A stretch of 64,000 nt of DNA from Mesorhizobium xinjiangense (GCF_009749525.1 NZ_WOAC01000001.1:62001-126000), one strand, 5' to 3'. Counted from the stretch's first letter, positions 54,571 through 63,924 are shown. Notes: generated by a model from the sequence alone, not told the origin. A program made the numbers and translations.

Positions 54571-54900
54571 TCAGCGACCCCTGTAGTCGTCGTTCGGACT
54601 GTCTCCATCGTCGCCGAGCACGCGCGCGATCTCGGCGGGGTCGGGCAAGACATTCAGGATGTCGACCTCGGTGTCGATGTTGTTGGTCGGATCGCTGTCG
54701 AGGCCGGTCGTTCCGTCGCCGTCGACCTCGATGACATTGACGGCCTGGTCGATGTCGGCCTGCGAGGGGAACAGGATTTCCAGCGTCAGGCCCAGCGTGA
54801 TCGTTGCTTGACCCGGCGCCACGGTGCCGAGATTCCAGGTGACGATGTTGGTCGTCGGATCGAAAACGCCGCCATTGGGCAGCACAAAGGAGATGGCATC
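54571..54900 (-). pseudogene. C-terminal fragment of a DUF11-type surface protein
   Basis: About 110 codons on the minus strand read [34 protein letters not shown] and an acidic end with [24 protein letters not shown]. This is the hallmark of DUF11/conserved-repeat domains in large secreted adhesin-like proteins. The part upstream of about 54875-54900 is gone, replaced by a dehydrogenase gene on the other strand. No start codon or signal peptide remains, so this is a stump. Confidence 0.7.
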
Positions 54901-55634
54901 ATGAACGCAGACACGAGCAAGGTCGCAATCGTCACCGGCGCCTCGCGAGGCATCGGCGCAGCGATCGCGGAGCGGCTGGCGTCGGACGGCTTCACTGTCG
55001 TCGTCAACTATGCCGGCAGTTCGGCGGTGGCCGAGGCACTGGTCGCGAAGATCGAGGCGGCCGGGCAATTCCCGCGCAGGCCGATATCAGCGATCCGGCT
55101 GCGGTCGCGCGGATGTTTGACGCCGCCCAGGCGGCTTTCGGGGGCGTCGACGTGCTGGTCAACAATGCCGGCATCATGAAGCTGGCGAGCCTTGCCGAAA
55201 GCGATGACGCGCTGTTCGACAGCCAGGTGGCGATCAACCTCAAGGGCGTGTTCAACACGCTGCGCGAGGCGGCAAAGCGGCTGCGCGAGGGCGGGCGGAT
55301 CATCAATCTCTCGTCGAGCGTGGTCGGGCTCTACCAGCCGACCTACGCCGTCTACGCCGCCACCAAGGCGGGCGTCGAGGCGATGACCCATGTGTTTTCC
55401 AAGGAATTGCGCGGCCGCAACATCACCGTCAACGCCATCGCCCCGGGCCCCACGGCCACGGCGCTGTTCCTCGACGGCAAACCGCAAGCGGTCATCGACC
55501 AGCTCACCAAGCTCGCGCCTCTGGAGCGCCTGGGTCAGCCCGACGACATTGCCAGCGCCGTCGCCTTCCTCGCCGGACCCGACGGTGCCTGGATCAATGG
55601 CCAGGTGCTGCGTGCCAATGGCGGGATCATCTGA
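54901..55634 (+). pseudogene. Short-chain dehydrogenase with a frameshift
   Basis: An SDR gene starts at ATG 54901 (AAAGGAG upstream). TGASRGIG gives the cofactor loop, but near 55060-55066 the reading frame changes by one base. Beyond it the other frame continues with VLVNNAGIM, the active-site Ser and YAVYAATK (Tyr-x3-Lys), and a normal C-terminus ending VLRANGGII. The two parts add up to about 245 residues, a standard SDR. The gene is therefore disrupted once, near codon 55, unless the frameshift is a sequencing error. Confidence 0.85.
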
Positions 55635-55665
55635 CCCCGCCTCTCCTCACATAAAGAAATTCATC

Positions 55666-55719
55666 ATGTCGAAGAATATCATCCTCATCACCGGCGCTAA
55701 TCCAGTCGGTAGGCCCTGA
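55666..55719 (+). pseudogene. N-terminal stump of a second short-chain dehydrogenase
   Basis: ATG at 55666 begins MSKNIILITGA, the first beta strand and half of the cofactor loop of an SDR. The sequence then changes abruptly at about 55695 into the antisense of the uxaC 3' end and stops six codons later. It lies 32 bp after the frameshifted SDR, so both came from the same former operon. Confidence 0.7.
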
Positions 55720-57091
55720 GCGCCAGCTCTCCGGCCAGCATTTTCGCCACCTCGAACGCTTCGTCCTCCTGCAGCCGGTGCGTTGCCACCAGCCCGGCCA
55801 GGAAGGCGCAGTCGGTCCGGCGCGCGACATCGTGGCGGGCACCGATGGAGGTGATGGCCCGCGTATCGTCGTTGAAGCCGGCGGTATTGTAGAAGCCTGC
55901 CGTCTCCGTCACGCTCTGGCGATAGCGGGTGATGCCTTCGAAACTGTCGTGGAACCACCAGGGCGGTCCGAGCAGGAGGGACGGCCATGCGCCGGCGAGC
56001 GGAGCCAGCTCTCGAGCATAGGTGCTTTCGTCGAGCGTGAAGAGGATCAGCCGGAACTTCGGTTCCATGCCGACTGCATTCAGCAAGGGCCCGAGCGCTT
56101 CGGTAAAGCTGACGGGAACAGGAATGTCGAAGCCGCGATCGCGCCCATAAGCGTTGAAAACATCGTTTGAATGGTTGCGGTGCGAGCCCGGGTGAAGCTG
56201 CATCACCATGCCGTCCTCGGCCGACATTCGCGCCATCTCGGTCAGCATCTGGGCGCGGAAGAGCTCGGCTTCGCCTTCGCCAAGCCGCCCTGCACACGCG
56301 CGCCCGTAGAGACTTGCCGCTTCGCTGCGGGGAAGGTCGGCCGTGCGCGGTGTCGCATGGCCGTGGTCCGTTGCCGTCGCGCCGAGTTCGCGAAAGGCCG
56401 CGCGCCGGGCCCGGTGCGCGTCCAGATAGCCGTCCCAGGTGGTCGTGGCGATCCCCGAAATTGCGGCCAGCCGCTCGAGATTGTCCTGAAAGTCCGGAAG
56501 ATCGGGATCGGTGACGGCATCGGGACGATAGGTCGGCACGACGCGCCCCGTCCAGTCCGACCGGCACAGTTCGCGATGCCATCGAAGATCGTCGAGCGGA
56601 CTGTCGGTGGTTGCGATGACGGCAATGTTGAAGCGCTCATAAAGCGAGCGCGGCCGGCACGCATCGGTGGCCAGTTGCGCGGCAACCGCATCATAGATCT
56701 CGTCGGCCGTGTCGGCGCTCAGCCGCTGGGTCACACCGAAGACGGTTTCCAGCGAGTGCTCGATCCACAGCCGCGACGGCGTGGCCCGGAAATGATCGAA
56801 GTTTTCGGCAAAACTGCGCCAGATCCGGCGCGGATCGCGCTCGGCCGCTTCGCCGATGCCGAGCGCTTCGAAAGATACACCCTGGCTGACGAGCATCCGC
56901 GTCACGTAATGGTCAGGCGTGACGATGAGGCTGGCGGGATCGGTGAAGCGCTCGTTGGCGCCCCACCACCGCGGATCGGTGTGGCCGTGCGGCGATACGA
57001 TCGGCAGACTCGACACGGCCTCGAACAGGCGCCGTGCGATATTGCGTGTTGCGGGATCGGCGGGAAACAGGCGGTCAGGATGAAGAGGCAT
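55697..57091 (-). CDS. uxaC: Uronate isomerase
   Basis: This 464-residue TIM-barrel enzyme isomerises glucuronate to fructuronate or galacturonate to tagaturonate. The zinc motif HGH (His35, His37) is in IVSPHGHTDPRWW, and DWTGRVVPTYRPDAV, VMQLHPGSHRNHSND and PPWWFHDSFEGI are family regions. The start overlaps the dctM TAA as TAATG, so it is coupled to the transporter. The TAG stop lies exactly at a rearrangement junction with an SDR fragment. Confidence 0.93.
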   Translation of the reverse strand: MPLHPDRLFPADPATRNIARRLFEAVSSLPIVSPHGHTDPRWWGANERFTDPASLIVTPDHYVTRMLVSQGVSFEALGIGEAAERDPRRIWRSFAENFDHFRATPSRLWIEHSLETVFGVTQRLSADTADEIYDAVAAQLATDACRPRSLYERFNIAVIATTDSPLDDLRWHRELCRSDWTGRVVPTYRPDAVTDPDLPDFQDNLERLAAISGIATTTWDGYLDAHRARRAAFRELGATATDHGHATPRTADLPRSEAASLYGRACAGRLGEGEAELFRAQMLTEMARMSAEDGMVMQLHPGSHRNHSNDVFNAYGRDRGFDIPVPVSFTEALGPLLNAVGMEPKFRLILFTLDESTYARELAPLAGAWPSLLLGPPWWFHDSFEGITRYRQSVTETAGFYNTAGFNDDTRAITSIGARHDVARRTDCAFLAGLVATHRLQEDEAFEVAKMLAGELALRAYRLD

Positions 57092-58377
57092 TACATCAGC
57101 CAGTCGGGCAGAAACAGGACGACTTGCGGAAAGAGGATCATGATCGAAACCAGGACGAGCACCGCGACTGCGTAGGGGATCAGTTCGAACGAATAATCCT
57201 TGTAGGAGGTGTTGAGAATGCCGCACACGGTGAACATGGAGACGCCGAAGGGAGGGGTCATGCCGCCAAAGGTGACGAGCGTCATCATGATCAGGCCGAA
57301 TTGCACCGTGTCCACGCCGGCAGCCGTGACCACGGGCACCAGTATCGGCGTAAGCAGCATGACGAGCACCGTCGCCTCGACGAGCATGCCGAGGGAGAGC
57401 AGGAAGCCGGCGATCACGAAAAGCAGCACCGTTGGATCGGAGAAGGCGACGAGAGCGACCTCGGCGATCGACTGCGGCACGCGCTCGAAGGTGATGACGT
57501 AACCGAACGTGCCGGAAAAGAGGATGATCACCATGATCATCCCGATGTCGTGCACACTTTTCGTCAGCGCGTCGATCAGGCTGGAAAGGTTCATTTCCCT
57601 GTAGAGCAGAAAGCCGACGATGAGTGCATAGGCCACGGCGAAGGCGCCGGCCTCCGACGGCGTGAAGACGCCGAACCGGATGCCGACCAGCAGCCAGACC
57701 GGAAAGAGTATCGCCCAGAAACTGTGCTTCACCTCCCGGCCCACCTCGCGCAAAGTCGGTGCGCGGTCGTTTACCGGCTGATATCCGCGTTTGACGGCGA
57801 GCGCCCAGGTGGTGAACATCAATAAGATGGTGAGGAGCACGCCGGGCACGACGCCGGCGATGAAGAGCCGGCCGATCGAAACTTCGCCAAGATAGCCGTA
57901 GAGGATGAGGCCGAGGCTCGGCGGCAGCGTCGCCGTGATCAAGCCGCCGATGGACAGAAGCGCGGCGGTAAACCCGCTGCTGTAGCCGCGCTGCATCATC
58001 GGCCTGCCGAGGATGTTCGACTGCATGGCCGCGTCCGCCACGGCGGATCCCGAAATGCCGCCCATCAGGGCACTGAGGATCAGGGTCGATTGGGCGAGCC
58101 CGCCGCGCATCCAACCCGTGACCACCGTGGCCAGCCCAACCAGCCGCCGCGTGATGCCGGCCGTGTTCATCAAATTGCCCAGCAGAATGAAAAGCGGCAC
58201 GGCGAGAAGCGGGAAGGACTGACTGGCGGCGACCACCCGCTGCACGGCGGTGTTGTCCGGCAGGAAGACCGACGGGATGAGAAAGTAGCTGGCGCCGGCA
58301 ATGCCGATGGCGAACGCCACCGGCATGCCAAGCACGATCAGCACGAAGGCACAAACGAGGATGAGCGTCGAGATCAC
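57091..58377 (-). CDS. dctM: TRAP transporter large permease DctM (uronate cluster)
   Basis: This 428-residue membrane protein has about 12 segments and the DctM features GMPVAFAIGIAGASYFL, VPLFILLGNLMNTAGI and GGISGSAVADAAMQSNIL. The uptake partner is DctP at 58962. It overlaps dctQ by 4 bp and uxaC by TAATG. In context it probably imports hexuronates or a related sugar acid. Confidence 0.93.
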   Translation of the reverse strand: MISTLILVCAFVLIVLGMPVAFAIGIAGASYFLIPSVFLPDNTAVQRVVAASQSFPLLAVPLFILLGNLMNTAGITRRLVGLATVVTGWMRGGLAQSTLILSALMGGISGSAVADAAMQSNILGRPMMQRGYSSGFTAALLSIGGLITATLPPSLGLILYGYLGEVSIGRLFIAGVVPGVLLTILLMFTTWALAVKRGYQPVNDRAPTLREVGREVKHSFWAILFPVWLLVGIRFGVFTPSEAGAFAVAYALIVGFLLYREMNLSSLIDALTKSVHDIGMIMVIILFSGTFGYVITFERVPQSIAEVALVAFSDPTVLLFVIAGFLLSLGMLVEATVLVMLLTPILVPVVTAAGVDTVQFGLIMMTLVTFGGMTPPFGVSMFTVCGILNTSYKDYSFELIPYAVAVLVLVSIMILFPQVVLFLPDWLM

Positions 58378-58895
58378 AGGAGCGTCTCCGGCGTTTCCTC
58401 GGGTGCCTTGTAGACGGCGACGAGACCGAGCCCGAAAAGACGCCGCATGAGCGTGATCGCAAACAGAAACGCGCCCACCGGAAGCGCCAGCGTCACGAAC
58501 CCGTAGGAAAGTCCCGATGCGCCGAGCGTGCGTGCCCAGTTGCTGACCACCAGTTCCCAGCCGTGCCAGGCGATGAAGACGAGAAAGGCGAGGATGAGAA
58601 CGAGATTGAAGCCGGCGATGACGCGGCGCAGTAACGGTCCGACGGCGTCCGGCAGTGCCGACACACGGATGTGCTGGCCGTGCTTCAGCGTCACGTCGGC
58701 GCCCAGCATGCAGGTCCAGATGAGAAAGAGCTGCGCGAATGTCGGTGCAGAGCCGACCGGCAACCCCACGGTCCGCCCGATTGCCGCGACAAGGACGGTT
58801 GCGACCATCGCCACCAGAACGATGACGGCCAGGGTCACTTCTATACGGTCATAGACTTTCCAGAACACCGTCATGAAAGGCTTCCACTCACGCAT
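58374..58895 (-). CDS. dctQ: TRAP transporter small permease DctQ (uronate cluster)
   Basis: This is a four-helix membrane protein of 173 residues from ATG 58895 (MREWKPFMTVFWKVYDRIE). An earlier in-frame start would add 21 residues, and an ATG at 58874 is also possible. The pattern TFAQLFLIWTCMLGADVTLKHGQHIRV is the DctQ core. It lies 66 bp after dctP and overlaps dctM. Confidence 0.88.
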   Translation of the reverse strand: MREWKPFMTVFWKVYDRIEVTLAVIVLVAMVATVLVAAIGRTVGLPVGSAPTFAQLFLIWTCMLGADVTLKHGQHIRVSALPDAVGPLLRRVIAGFNLVLILAFLVFIAWHGWELVVSNWARTLGASGLSYGFVTLALPVGAFLFAITLMRRLFGLGLVAVYKAPEETPETLL

Positions 58896-58961
58896 CGTCA
58901 CTCGGGAACCAGATGTCACGGGCACAGACGCGGTCTGCGTCCGTGCCCGCTGAGGCATCGC

Positions 58962-59939
58962 TCAGTTTTTTGGCAGATAAGGGGCGAGCGCCTCGCGCGC
59001 TTCGACGAGCCCCACCTCTTCATAGACCTTGTTGGTCGCCTCGCGGAACGGAGCCAGGTCGACCTCGTTGAAGGTGACGCCAGCTTCTTCCATCTCGGCC
59101 TGGACCTCCGAAAGACGCTCGGCCGTCATGCGGGTCGCTTCCTCGCCGGCTGCCTTCAATTCCTCCTCGATAATCGCGCGGATGTCCTCGGGCAGCGAGT
59201 TCCACCAGGCTTCGGACGTCGCCAGGCCGGTGAAAAGCTGGACGTGATTGGTGAAGGCGATGTTGGTCGCGACTTCCTGGAGCTTGATGCCATAGGCGCC
59301 GGTCAGCTGCGCTTCCGCGCCGTCGATCGCGCCAAGCTGCATGGCGGAATAGACCTCCGACCACGCCATCGGCACCGCGGTGGCGCCCATCGCGTTGATG
59401 GTCGCGATCCAACTCGGCGCGTCGATCGTGCGCACCCGCACGCCGTCCAGGTCGGCCGGCGCCTTGATCTCCTTTTTGGTGATCATCTGCCGCGTTCCCT
59501 GGAACCAATTGTAGTTCAACAGGCGAATGCCGGACTCCTTGGCAAGCTCATCCACCCATTCCTGGTAGACGGGCGATTCGGTGATTGCCGAATATTGCGT
59601 GTAGTCGTCGACGAGATAAGGCGCGGCAAGAATTCCGAGTTCGGGATAGAACGGAGCGAGCCGGCCGGCATCGACCAGAACGGCGATCGGAGCGCCGTTA
59701 CGGATCTGCTCAAGCACGTCATTGTCCTCGCCGAGCTGCGAGCTCGGATAGATCGTTACTTCAACGGCACCATTCGATCGCTCCTCGATGCGCTCCTTGG
59801 CGCCCTGCATGGCGATGACGAGCGGATCCTGCGCAACCTGCGACGTCGACAGGTTGAGCGTATATTCCTGGGCTGATGCAGCACTTGCCGCAAGCGCGAG
59901 CGATGCACCGAGCAGCGTACCTTTTATGATCCTATTCAT
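58962..59939 (-). CDS. dctP: TRAP transporter substrate-binding protein DctP (uronate cluster)
   Basis: This 325-residue periplasmic binding protein has a signal peptide (about 1-23, ending ASAQEY). The DctP core has DLDGVRVRTIDAPSWIATINAMGATAVPMAWSEVYSAMQ spread over about 150-190, including the conserved carboxylate-binding Arg in VRVRT. Its ATG overlaps the stop of the upstream epimerase (ATGA). It is a candidate uronate- or aldonate-binding protein. Confidence 0.93.
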   Translation of the reverse strand: MNRIIKGTLLGASLALAASAASAQEYTLNLSTSQVAQDPLVIAMQGAKERIEERSNGAVEVTIYPSSQLGEDNDVLEQIRNGAPIAVLVDAGRLAPFYPELGILAAPYLVDDYTQYSAITESPVYQEWVDELAKESGIRLLNYNWFQGTRQMITKKEIKAPADLDGVRVRTIDAPSWIATINAMGATAVPMAWSEVYSAMQLGAIDGAEAQLTGAYGIKLQEVATNIAFTNHVQLFTGLATSEAWWNSLPEDIRAIIEEELKAAGEEATRMTAERLSEVQAEMEEAGVTFNEVDLAPFREATNKVYEEVGLVEAREALAPYLPKN

Positions 59940-61168
59940 GGTTTCCTCTCCTGTTTTGTGGAAGTGGGCCGGTCGAGTCCAACCGGTTCGACAGGCCAAA
60001 GACCGGCGCGTGCGCCTTCGGTGACCAGGAGCGCGACGTGATAGAGCAGCCGGGTCAAGCCCTCCGCCCACACGACATCACCTGTCCCGCTCAATTGGTT
60101 CACCCAAGACAGCCCGGTTTCGTTCGCCGCCGGGAAAAAGCGGTCGAAAACAAGCGTCGCGGCGCGCGACGCCTTGGCGGCGTGATCGGGTTTCTGCTCC
60201 TTGGCGAAAAGGGCCGCATAAAGCTTTCCGGCTTCCGTCAGCGGCCACAGCAGATGCGTAGTCTCGACTGCGTGGCCGTCAGCGTCCACCGCATCGTATG
60301 GAGCCCCGGCAAGCGGCCCTTCATCGCGCAGGCCATGGCGCTCGGCAAAATCGACCATCGGCGCGGCGAGCGGCAGCCATTGGCTCTCCCCGGAAAGCGC
60401 GGCATGGCGATGAATGAGCCACGCCCATTCGTACTGGTGGCCCGGTTCGCGGCGCCGGCAGGCCGCGTTGTCGAGCGGTGCGAGATCAGGTCCCACGAAT
60501 TCCCGCACGGCCCCGGTCGAGGGATCGACGAACCTCTCGCGCGCCACCTCGAGCAACGGGCGCGCGCGCTCCAGCCAGACGGCCTCGCGTGTCATCGCGA
60601 ACGCCTGCAGGAGTGCTTCCAGCATGTGCATGTGCGGATTTTGGCCGCGCAATGCGCCGATCCCGGCGCCTTCACGGGCCATTTCGTCGTCTTCCCAGAG
60701 GGAATTGTCCGACGCGTCGGTCAGCACATTCGCGATGAAGGCCCAGGTCCGGTCGATCCGCGATTGCGGCACCGCCGCGGGATCCGCGCGGCGCAGCGTG
60801 ACAAGCGCCAGCAGAGCGAAGGATTGATCGTAGGTGCGCCGCATCGCGTCGCTTTGCGCGCCGCCGTCGGCGAAACGATAGCCGCCATCCGCATCGCGAA
60901 GGCGGTCGTCCAGGAAGGCGTGAACGTCTCGTGCCGCATCGAGCAGCCGGGAATTGCCGGTCTCGTTGTAGAGATGAGCAAGGGTGAAGACCGTGCGGGC
61001 CTGCACCAGCGACGTCTTGGTGTCGCCTTTCACCGCGCGGCCGGCGGCGTCCATGCGCTCGAAGACGCCCCCGCCCAACGGATCGCGCATATGATCGTAC
61101 CAGCGCGGCACGAACTGCGTGGCGAAACGCGATGCCGCCAGGCGTGCATTGGGCGACAGTTCGCTCAT
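59936..61168 (-). CDS. AGE-family sugar epimerase/isomerase
   Basis: This 410-residue (alpha/alpha)6-barrel protein of the N-acylglucosamine 2-epimerase / mannose isomerase superfamily contains HMHMLEALLQAF, GHQYEWAWLIHR and ETTHLLWPLTEA, which hold the usual active-site His and Glu residues. The family includes mannose-fructose isomerase and glucosamine epimerases, so the exact sugar is open. It overlaps gntR upstream and dctP downstream by ATGA each, tying it to uronate or aldose uptake. Confidence 0.86.
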   Translation of the reverse strand: MSELSPNARLAASRFATQFVPRWYDHMRDPLGGGVFERMDAAGRAVKGDTKTSLVQARTVFTLAHLYNETGNSRLLDAARDVHAFLDDRLRDADGGYRFADGGAQSDAMRRTYDQSFALLALVTLRRADPAAVPQSRIDRTWAFIANVLTDASDNSLWEDDEMAREGAGIGALRGQNPHMHMLEALLQAFAMTREAVWLERARPLLEVARERFVDPSTGAVREFVGPDLAPLDNAACRRREPGHQYEWAWLIHRHAALSGESQWLPLAAPMVDFAERHGLRDEGPLAGAPYDAVDADGHAVETTHLLWPLTEAGKLYAALFAKEQKPDHAAKASRAATLVFDRFFPAANETGLSWVNQLSGTGDVVWAEGLTRLLYHVALLVTEGARAGLWPVEPVGLDRPTSTKQERKP

Positions 61169-61908
61169 GCGTCTTGCCCCTTGTGCACGTCCTCGATCGC
61201 TTCACTCTGGTCAAAATAGGTCGGGACCGCGGCGATCACTGCCGGCAGATCGTCGAGCAACTGGCGCAGATGAGCCCGCATCGCCCGGTCGGCGCCGGCG
61301 ACGTTGCCATTGGCGATCGCTTCGACGACCGTCACGTGCTGCGCGAGAAGCTTGCGCAGCGGAAACCGCTTGGCGCTCAGGTGACGGACCCGGTCCATCT
61401 GTGTCTTGAGCGGCTGGAGAATATCCCAGCTCGGCCCGTGTCCGGCGGCGCTCGCCATGGCGCGATGGAAGTCTTCATCGAGACGGATGAAGGCGTGCGG
61501 ATCGTCGTCCTCGACCGTCTTCGTCTGCAATGCGATGAGCTCGCGCAGCTGCGATACGAGTTCACCGTCCTTCTGCGAGGCATGCAGCCGCACGATATCG
61601 GCTTCCACCGCCTCGCGAACGAAACGCGCCGCCATCACCGCCGAAACATTGATCTGCGACACATAGGTGCCGCGCTGCGGACGAATCTCGACCAGTGCTT
61701 CCTCGGAAAGCTTGATGAAGGCTTCGCGCACGGGCTGGCGGCTTACCTGATAGGCGGCGGCCACGTCGACCTCGGATAGCCGCGTGCCGGGCACCAGCTC
61801 ACCGCGCACGATCCGCTCGCGCAAAAGCCGGTAGAGCCGCGGGCCCACGGCCTGCAGCCGGTCTCCGGCGCTGATCGAAACAGGGTGTTCGTTGCCTGCC
61901 AACGTCAT
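61165..61908 (-). CDS. GntR-family regulator (FadR/FCD subgroup)
   Basis: This 247-residue regulator has an N-terminal winged helix (about 20-85, with LVPGTRLSEVDVAAAYQVSRQPVREAFIKLS). The FCD ligand domain (about 95-225) has metal-binding His residues in the EDFHRAMASAAGH region. Relatives such as UxuR/ExuR control hexuronate catabolism. It heads the operon gntR-AGE-dctPQM-uxaC and is divergent from uxuA. Candidate direct repeats lie in the gap. Confidence 0.9.
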   Translation of the reverse strand: MTLAGNEHPVSISAGDRLQAVGPRLYRLLRERIVRGELVPGTRLSEVDVAAAYQVSRQPVREAFIKLSEEALVEIRPQRGTYVSQINVSAVMAARFVREAVEADIVRLHASQKDGELVSQLRELIALQTKTVEDDDPHAFIRLDEDFHRAMASAAGHGPSWDILQPLKTQMDRVRHLSAKRFPLRKLLAQHVTVVEAIANGNVAGADRAMRAHLRQLLDDLPAVIAAVPTYFDQSEAIEDVHKGQDA

Positions 61909-61931
61909 TCCTCCCTTTCCCGAATTTGAAG

Positions 61932-61952
61932 CATACTACCATACTAGTCAAC
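61932..61952. promoter_or_regulatory. Candidate GntR operator between gntR and uxuA
   Basis: A direct repeat CATACTA (61932-61938 and 61940-61946) with 8-bp period is followed by GTCAAC in the 103-bp divergent gap. It is the only repeated element there and suits a regulator that controls both directions. Confidence 0.45.
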
Positions 61953-62011
61953 ACGATTTTCGAGTGCTATGCCCTTGAGACGTTCGATGGCCCCTTGGGA
62001 GGAGAGTGAGA

Positions 62012-63223
62012 ATGCGGCAGACATGGCGCTGGTTCGGACCGAAGGATCAGGTCTCGATCGACGATGTCCGGCAGGCGGGCGTCGAAGCTGTCGTTTCCGC
62101 CCTTCATCACGTCCCGACAGGGTCCGTCTGGCAGCCGGAGGAGATTGCCAGGCGTAAGCGCGAGGTCGCGACCATGCGTGACGGCCGGGCATCCGGCCTT
62201 GCATGGGAGGTCGTCGAAAGCCTGCCCGTCTCGGAAGACATCAAGCGCCAGACTGGCGACTGGCGCATCCATCTCGATGCCTGGAAGCAGTCGCTGCGTC
62301 ACTTGAAGGACGCCGGCATCGAGGTGGTCTGCTACAATTTCATGCCGGTTCTGGACTGGACGCGGACCGCACTTGCCCATCGCCTGCCGAACGGCGCGAC
62401 CTGCATGCGCTTCGACTTCATCGATTTTGCCGCTTTCGACATCCATGTGCTCGCGCGTCGCGGGGCGAACGAAGACTACGGCGAGACCGTGAAGGAAGAG
62501 GCGGCACGCCGTCATGCAGCCATGACGGAGGATCAGCGCAAGGCACTTGCCGAGAATATCGTCTGCGGTCTGCCGGGCGCGGCGGAGAGGTTTTCACTGG
62601 ACGATGTGCGTGAGCATCTGGCGCGCTACGAAGCGATCGACGAGGATCGGCTTCGCGCCCACATGATCGACTTCCTGTCGGAGGTGGCGCCGCTTGCCGA
62701 AAAACTGGACATGCGGCTTTGCTGCCATCCCGACGATCCGCCCTTTCCGCTGCTCGGCCTGCCGCGGATCATGTCGACGGAAAAACAGTACCGGACGATC
62801 CTGGATGCGGTGGATACGCCGTCGAACGGGGTGACGCTGTGCACGGGATCGCTTGGCGCACGCCCCGACAACGACCTGCCCGGCATGGTCGAACGGTTGG
62901 GCGATCGCATCCATTTTCTGCATTTGCGCAATGTCCGCCGCGAAAGCGGCGACATCCGCGGCAGTTTCTACGAGGCCGAACATCTGGGCGGTGGAACCGA
63001 TATGGTGGCCGTTCTGGCCGCCGTTCTGCGCGAGGAGGCGCGGCGCCGCGAGGCGGGACGCCGGGATGCCTCCGTCCCGTTCCGCCCCGATCATGGCCAG
63101 GAGATACTCGATGATCACCGGCGCGGCGCCCAGCCCGGCTATCCCGCAATCGGGCGATTGAAAGGGCTGGCCGAACTGCGCGGTATCATCGCGGCACTGA
63201 CACACCGGAGCGAAAGCGCATGA
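62012..63223 (+). CDS. uxuA: Mannonate dehydratase
   Basis: This 403-residue enzyme dehydrates D-mannonate to 2-keto-3-deoxygluconate. The family metal site is seen as LCCHPDDPPFPLLGLPRI (Cys238, His239, Asp241) and PDHGQEILDD near the C-terminus, and FHLR-like HFLHLRN. The ATG at 62012 is preferred because GGGAGGAG lies just upstream; a GTG two codons earlier is possible. It is divergent from gntR. UxuB, the reductase between UxaC and UxuA, is not in the window. Confidence 0.93.
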   Translation: MRQTWRWFGPKDQVSIDDVRQAGVEAVVSALHHVPTGSVWQPEEIARRKREVATMRDGRASGLAWEVVESLPVSEDIKRQTGDWRIHLDAWKQSLRHLKDAGIEVVCYNFMPVLDWTRTALAHRLPNGATCMRFDFIDFAAFDIHVLARRGANEDYGETVKEEAARRHAAMTEDQRKALAENIVCGLPGAAERFSLDDVREHLARYEAIDEDRLRAHMIDFLSEVAPLAEKLDMRLCCHPDDPPFPLLGLPRIMSTEKQYRTILDAVDTPSNGVTLCTGSLGARPDNDLPGMVERLGDRIHFLHLRNVRRESGDIRGSFYEAEHLGGGTDMVAVLAAVLREEARRREAGRRDASVPFRPDHGQEILDDHRRGAQPGYPAIGRLKGLAELRGIIAALTHRSESA

Positions 63224-63233
63224 CCGGTGCGAG

Positions 63234-63347
63234 CGTCGCGCGCGTTTGCTTCAAGCGGAAATGCTTGAAGCAAAGATATGCGCGCCGGATCAATATGCTG
63301 GACGATGTGCCTTTCGCTCAAACGATTGATTCCGTTTGAGCCGTCGC
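63234..63347. repeat. Palindromic intergenic element, family R2 copy 6 (reverse orientation)
   Basis: This copy has arms GCTTCAAGC and GCTTGAAGC, with an A-T pair of the other copies changed to G-C on both sides. Its second arm pair, CGCTCAAACG and CGTTTGAG, encloses a longer loop. Boundaries are degenerate. It lies between uxuA and the flavin reductase gene (convergent). Confidence 0.85.
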
Positions 63348-63356
63348 AAGCACAGC

Positions 63357-63899
63357 TCAGGCTGCATCTTTCACCTTGATGGCCGCAATGAACTCCGAGA
63401 CGGCCGACCGGGCGAAATCGAGCACGTCCATGTCGGTGAAGCGTCCGTTTTCGACCTTCTTCGGCGCATGGGGCACGACGACTTCCTGATTGACGAAGAC
63501 ATCGGCCAGCATGCCGTTCATGATGTATTTGAGGTGTGCCTGCGCCCTCACTCCGCCGAGCGCACCGCCGGAGACGGTGACGATGAACACCGGCTTTTCC
63601 TTGAAGACCGACAGGTAGGCGGGGCGTGATGCCCAGTCGATGGCGTTCTTCAGGACACCCGGAACGCTGTAATTGTATTCCGGCGTCACGATCAGCAGGC
63701 CGTCGGCGCGCTCTATCGCGTCCTTGAAGGCGCCCACGTCCCCCGGGATCCCGAGATCGGCGTTGTAATGCGGCAAATGGCCGATTTCCGCAAAACGGAA
63801 CGCGGCCGCGTCCTGCATTTGATCGACCAGCGTCTTCAGGAATGCGCTCGTCGAAGAGTCTTTTCGCAAACTGCCGGACAGGCAAAGGATCGTCGTCAT
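63357..63899 (-). CDS. NAD(P)H-dependent FMN reductase
   Basis: This 180-residue flavodoxin-like enzyme has FMN-binding SGSLRKDSSTSAFL near the N-terminus and TPEYNYSVPGVLKNAIDWASR (about 72-92) at the isoalloxazine site. It reduces flavin, quinone or similar acceptors. It lies 25 bp upstream of the end of a third TRAP permease gene on the same strand but is the downstream partner in reading order. It is a paralogue of the protein at 26760. Confidence 0.9.
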   Translation of the reverse strand: MTTILCLSGSLRKDSSTSAFLKTLVDQMQDAAAFRFAEIGHLPHYNADLGIPGDVGAFKDAIERADGLLIVTPEYNYSVPGVLKNAIDWASRPAYLSVFKEKPVFIVTVSGGALGGVRAQAHLKYIMNGMLADVFVNQEVVVPHAPKKVENGRFTDMDVLDFARSAVSEFIAAIKVKDAA

Positions 63900-63924
63900 A
63901 ACAGCCTCATGTTCCCAAAGGTCT

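Noticed and set aside
54496-54900. An N-terminal extension of the SDR frame to 54496
   Set aside because: The frame is open only by chance across the antisense of the DUF11 stump. AAAGGAG and the SDR N-terminus place the start at 54901.
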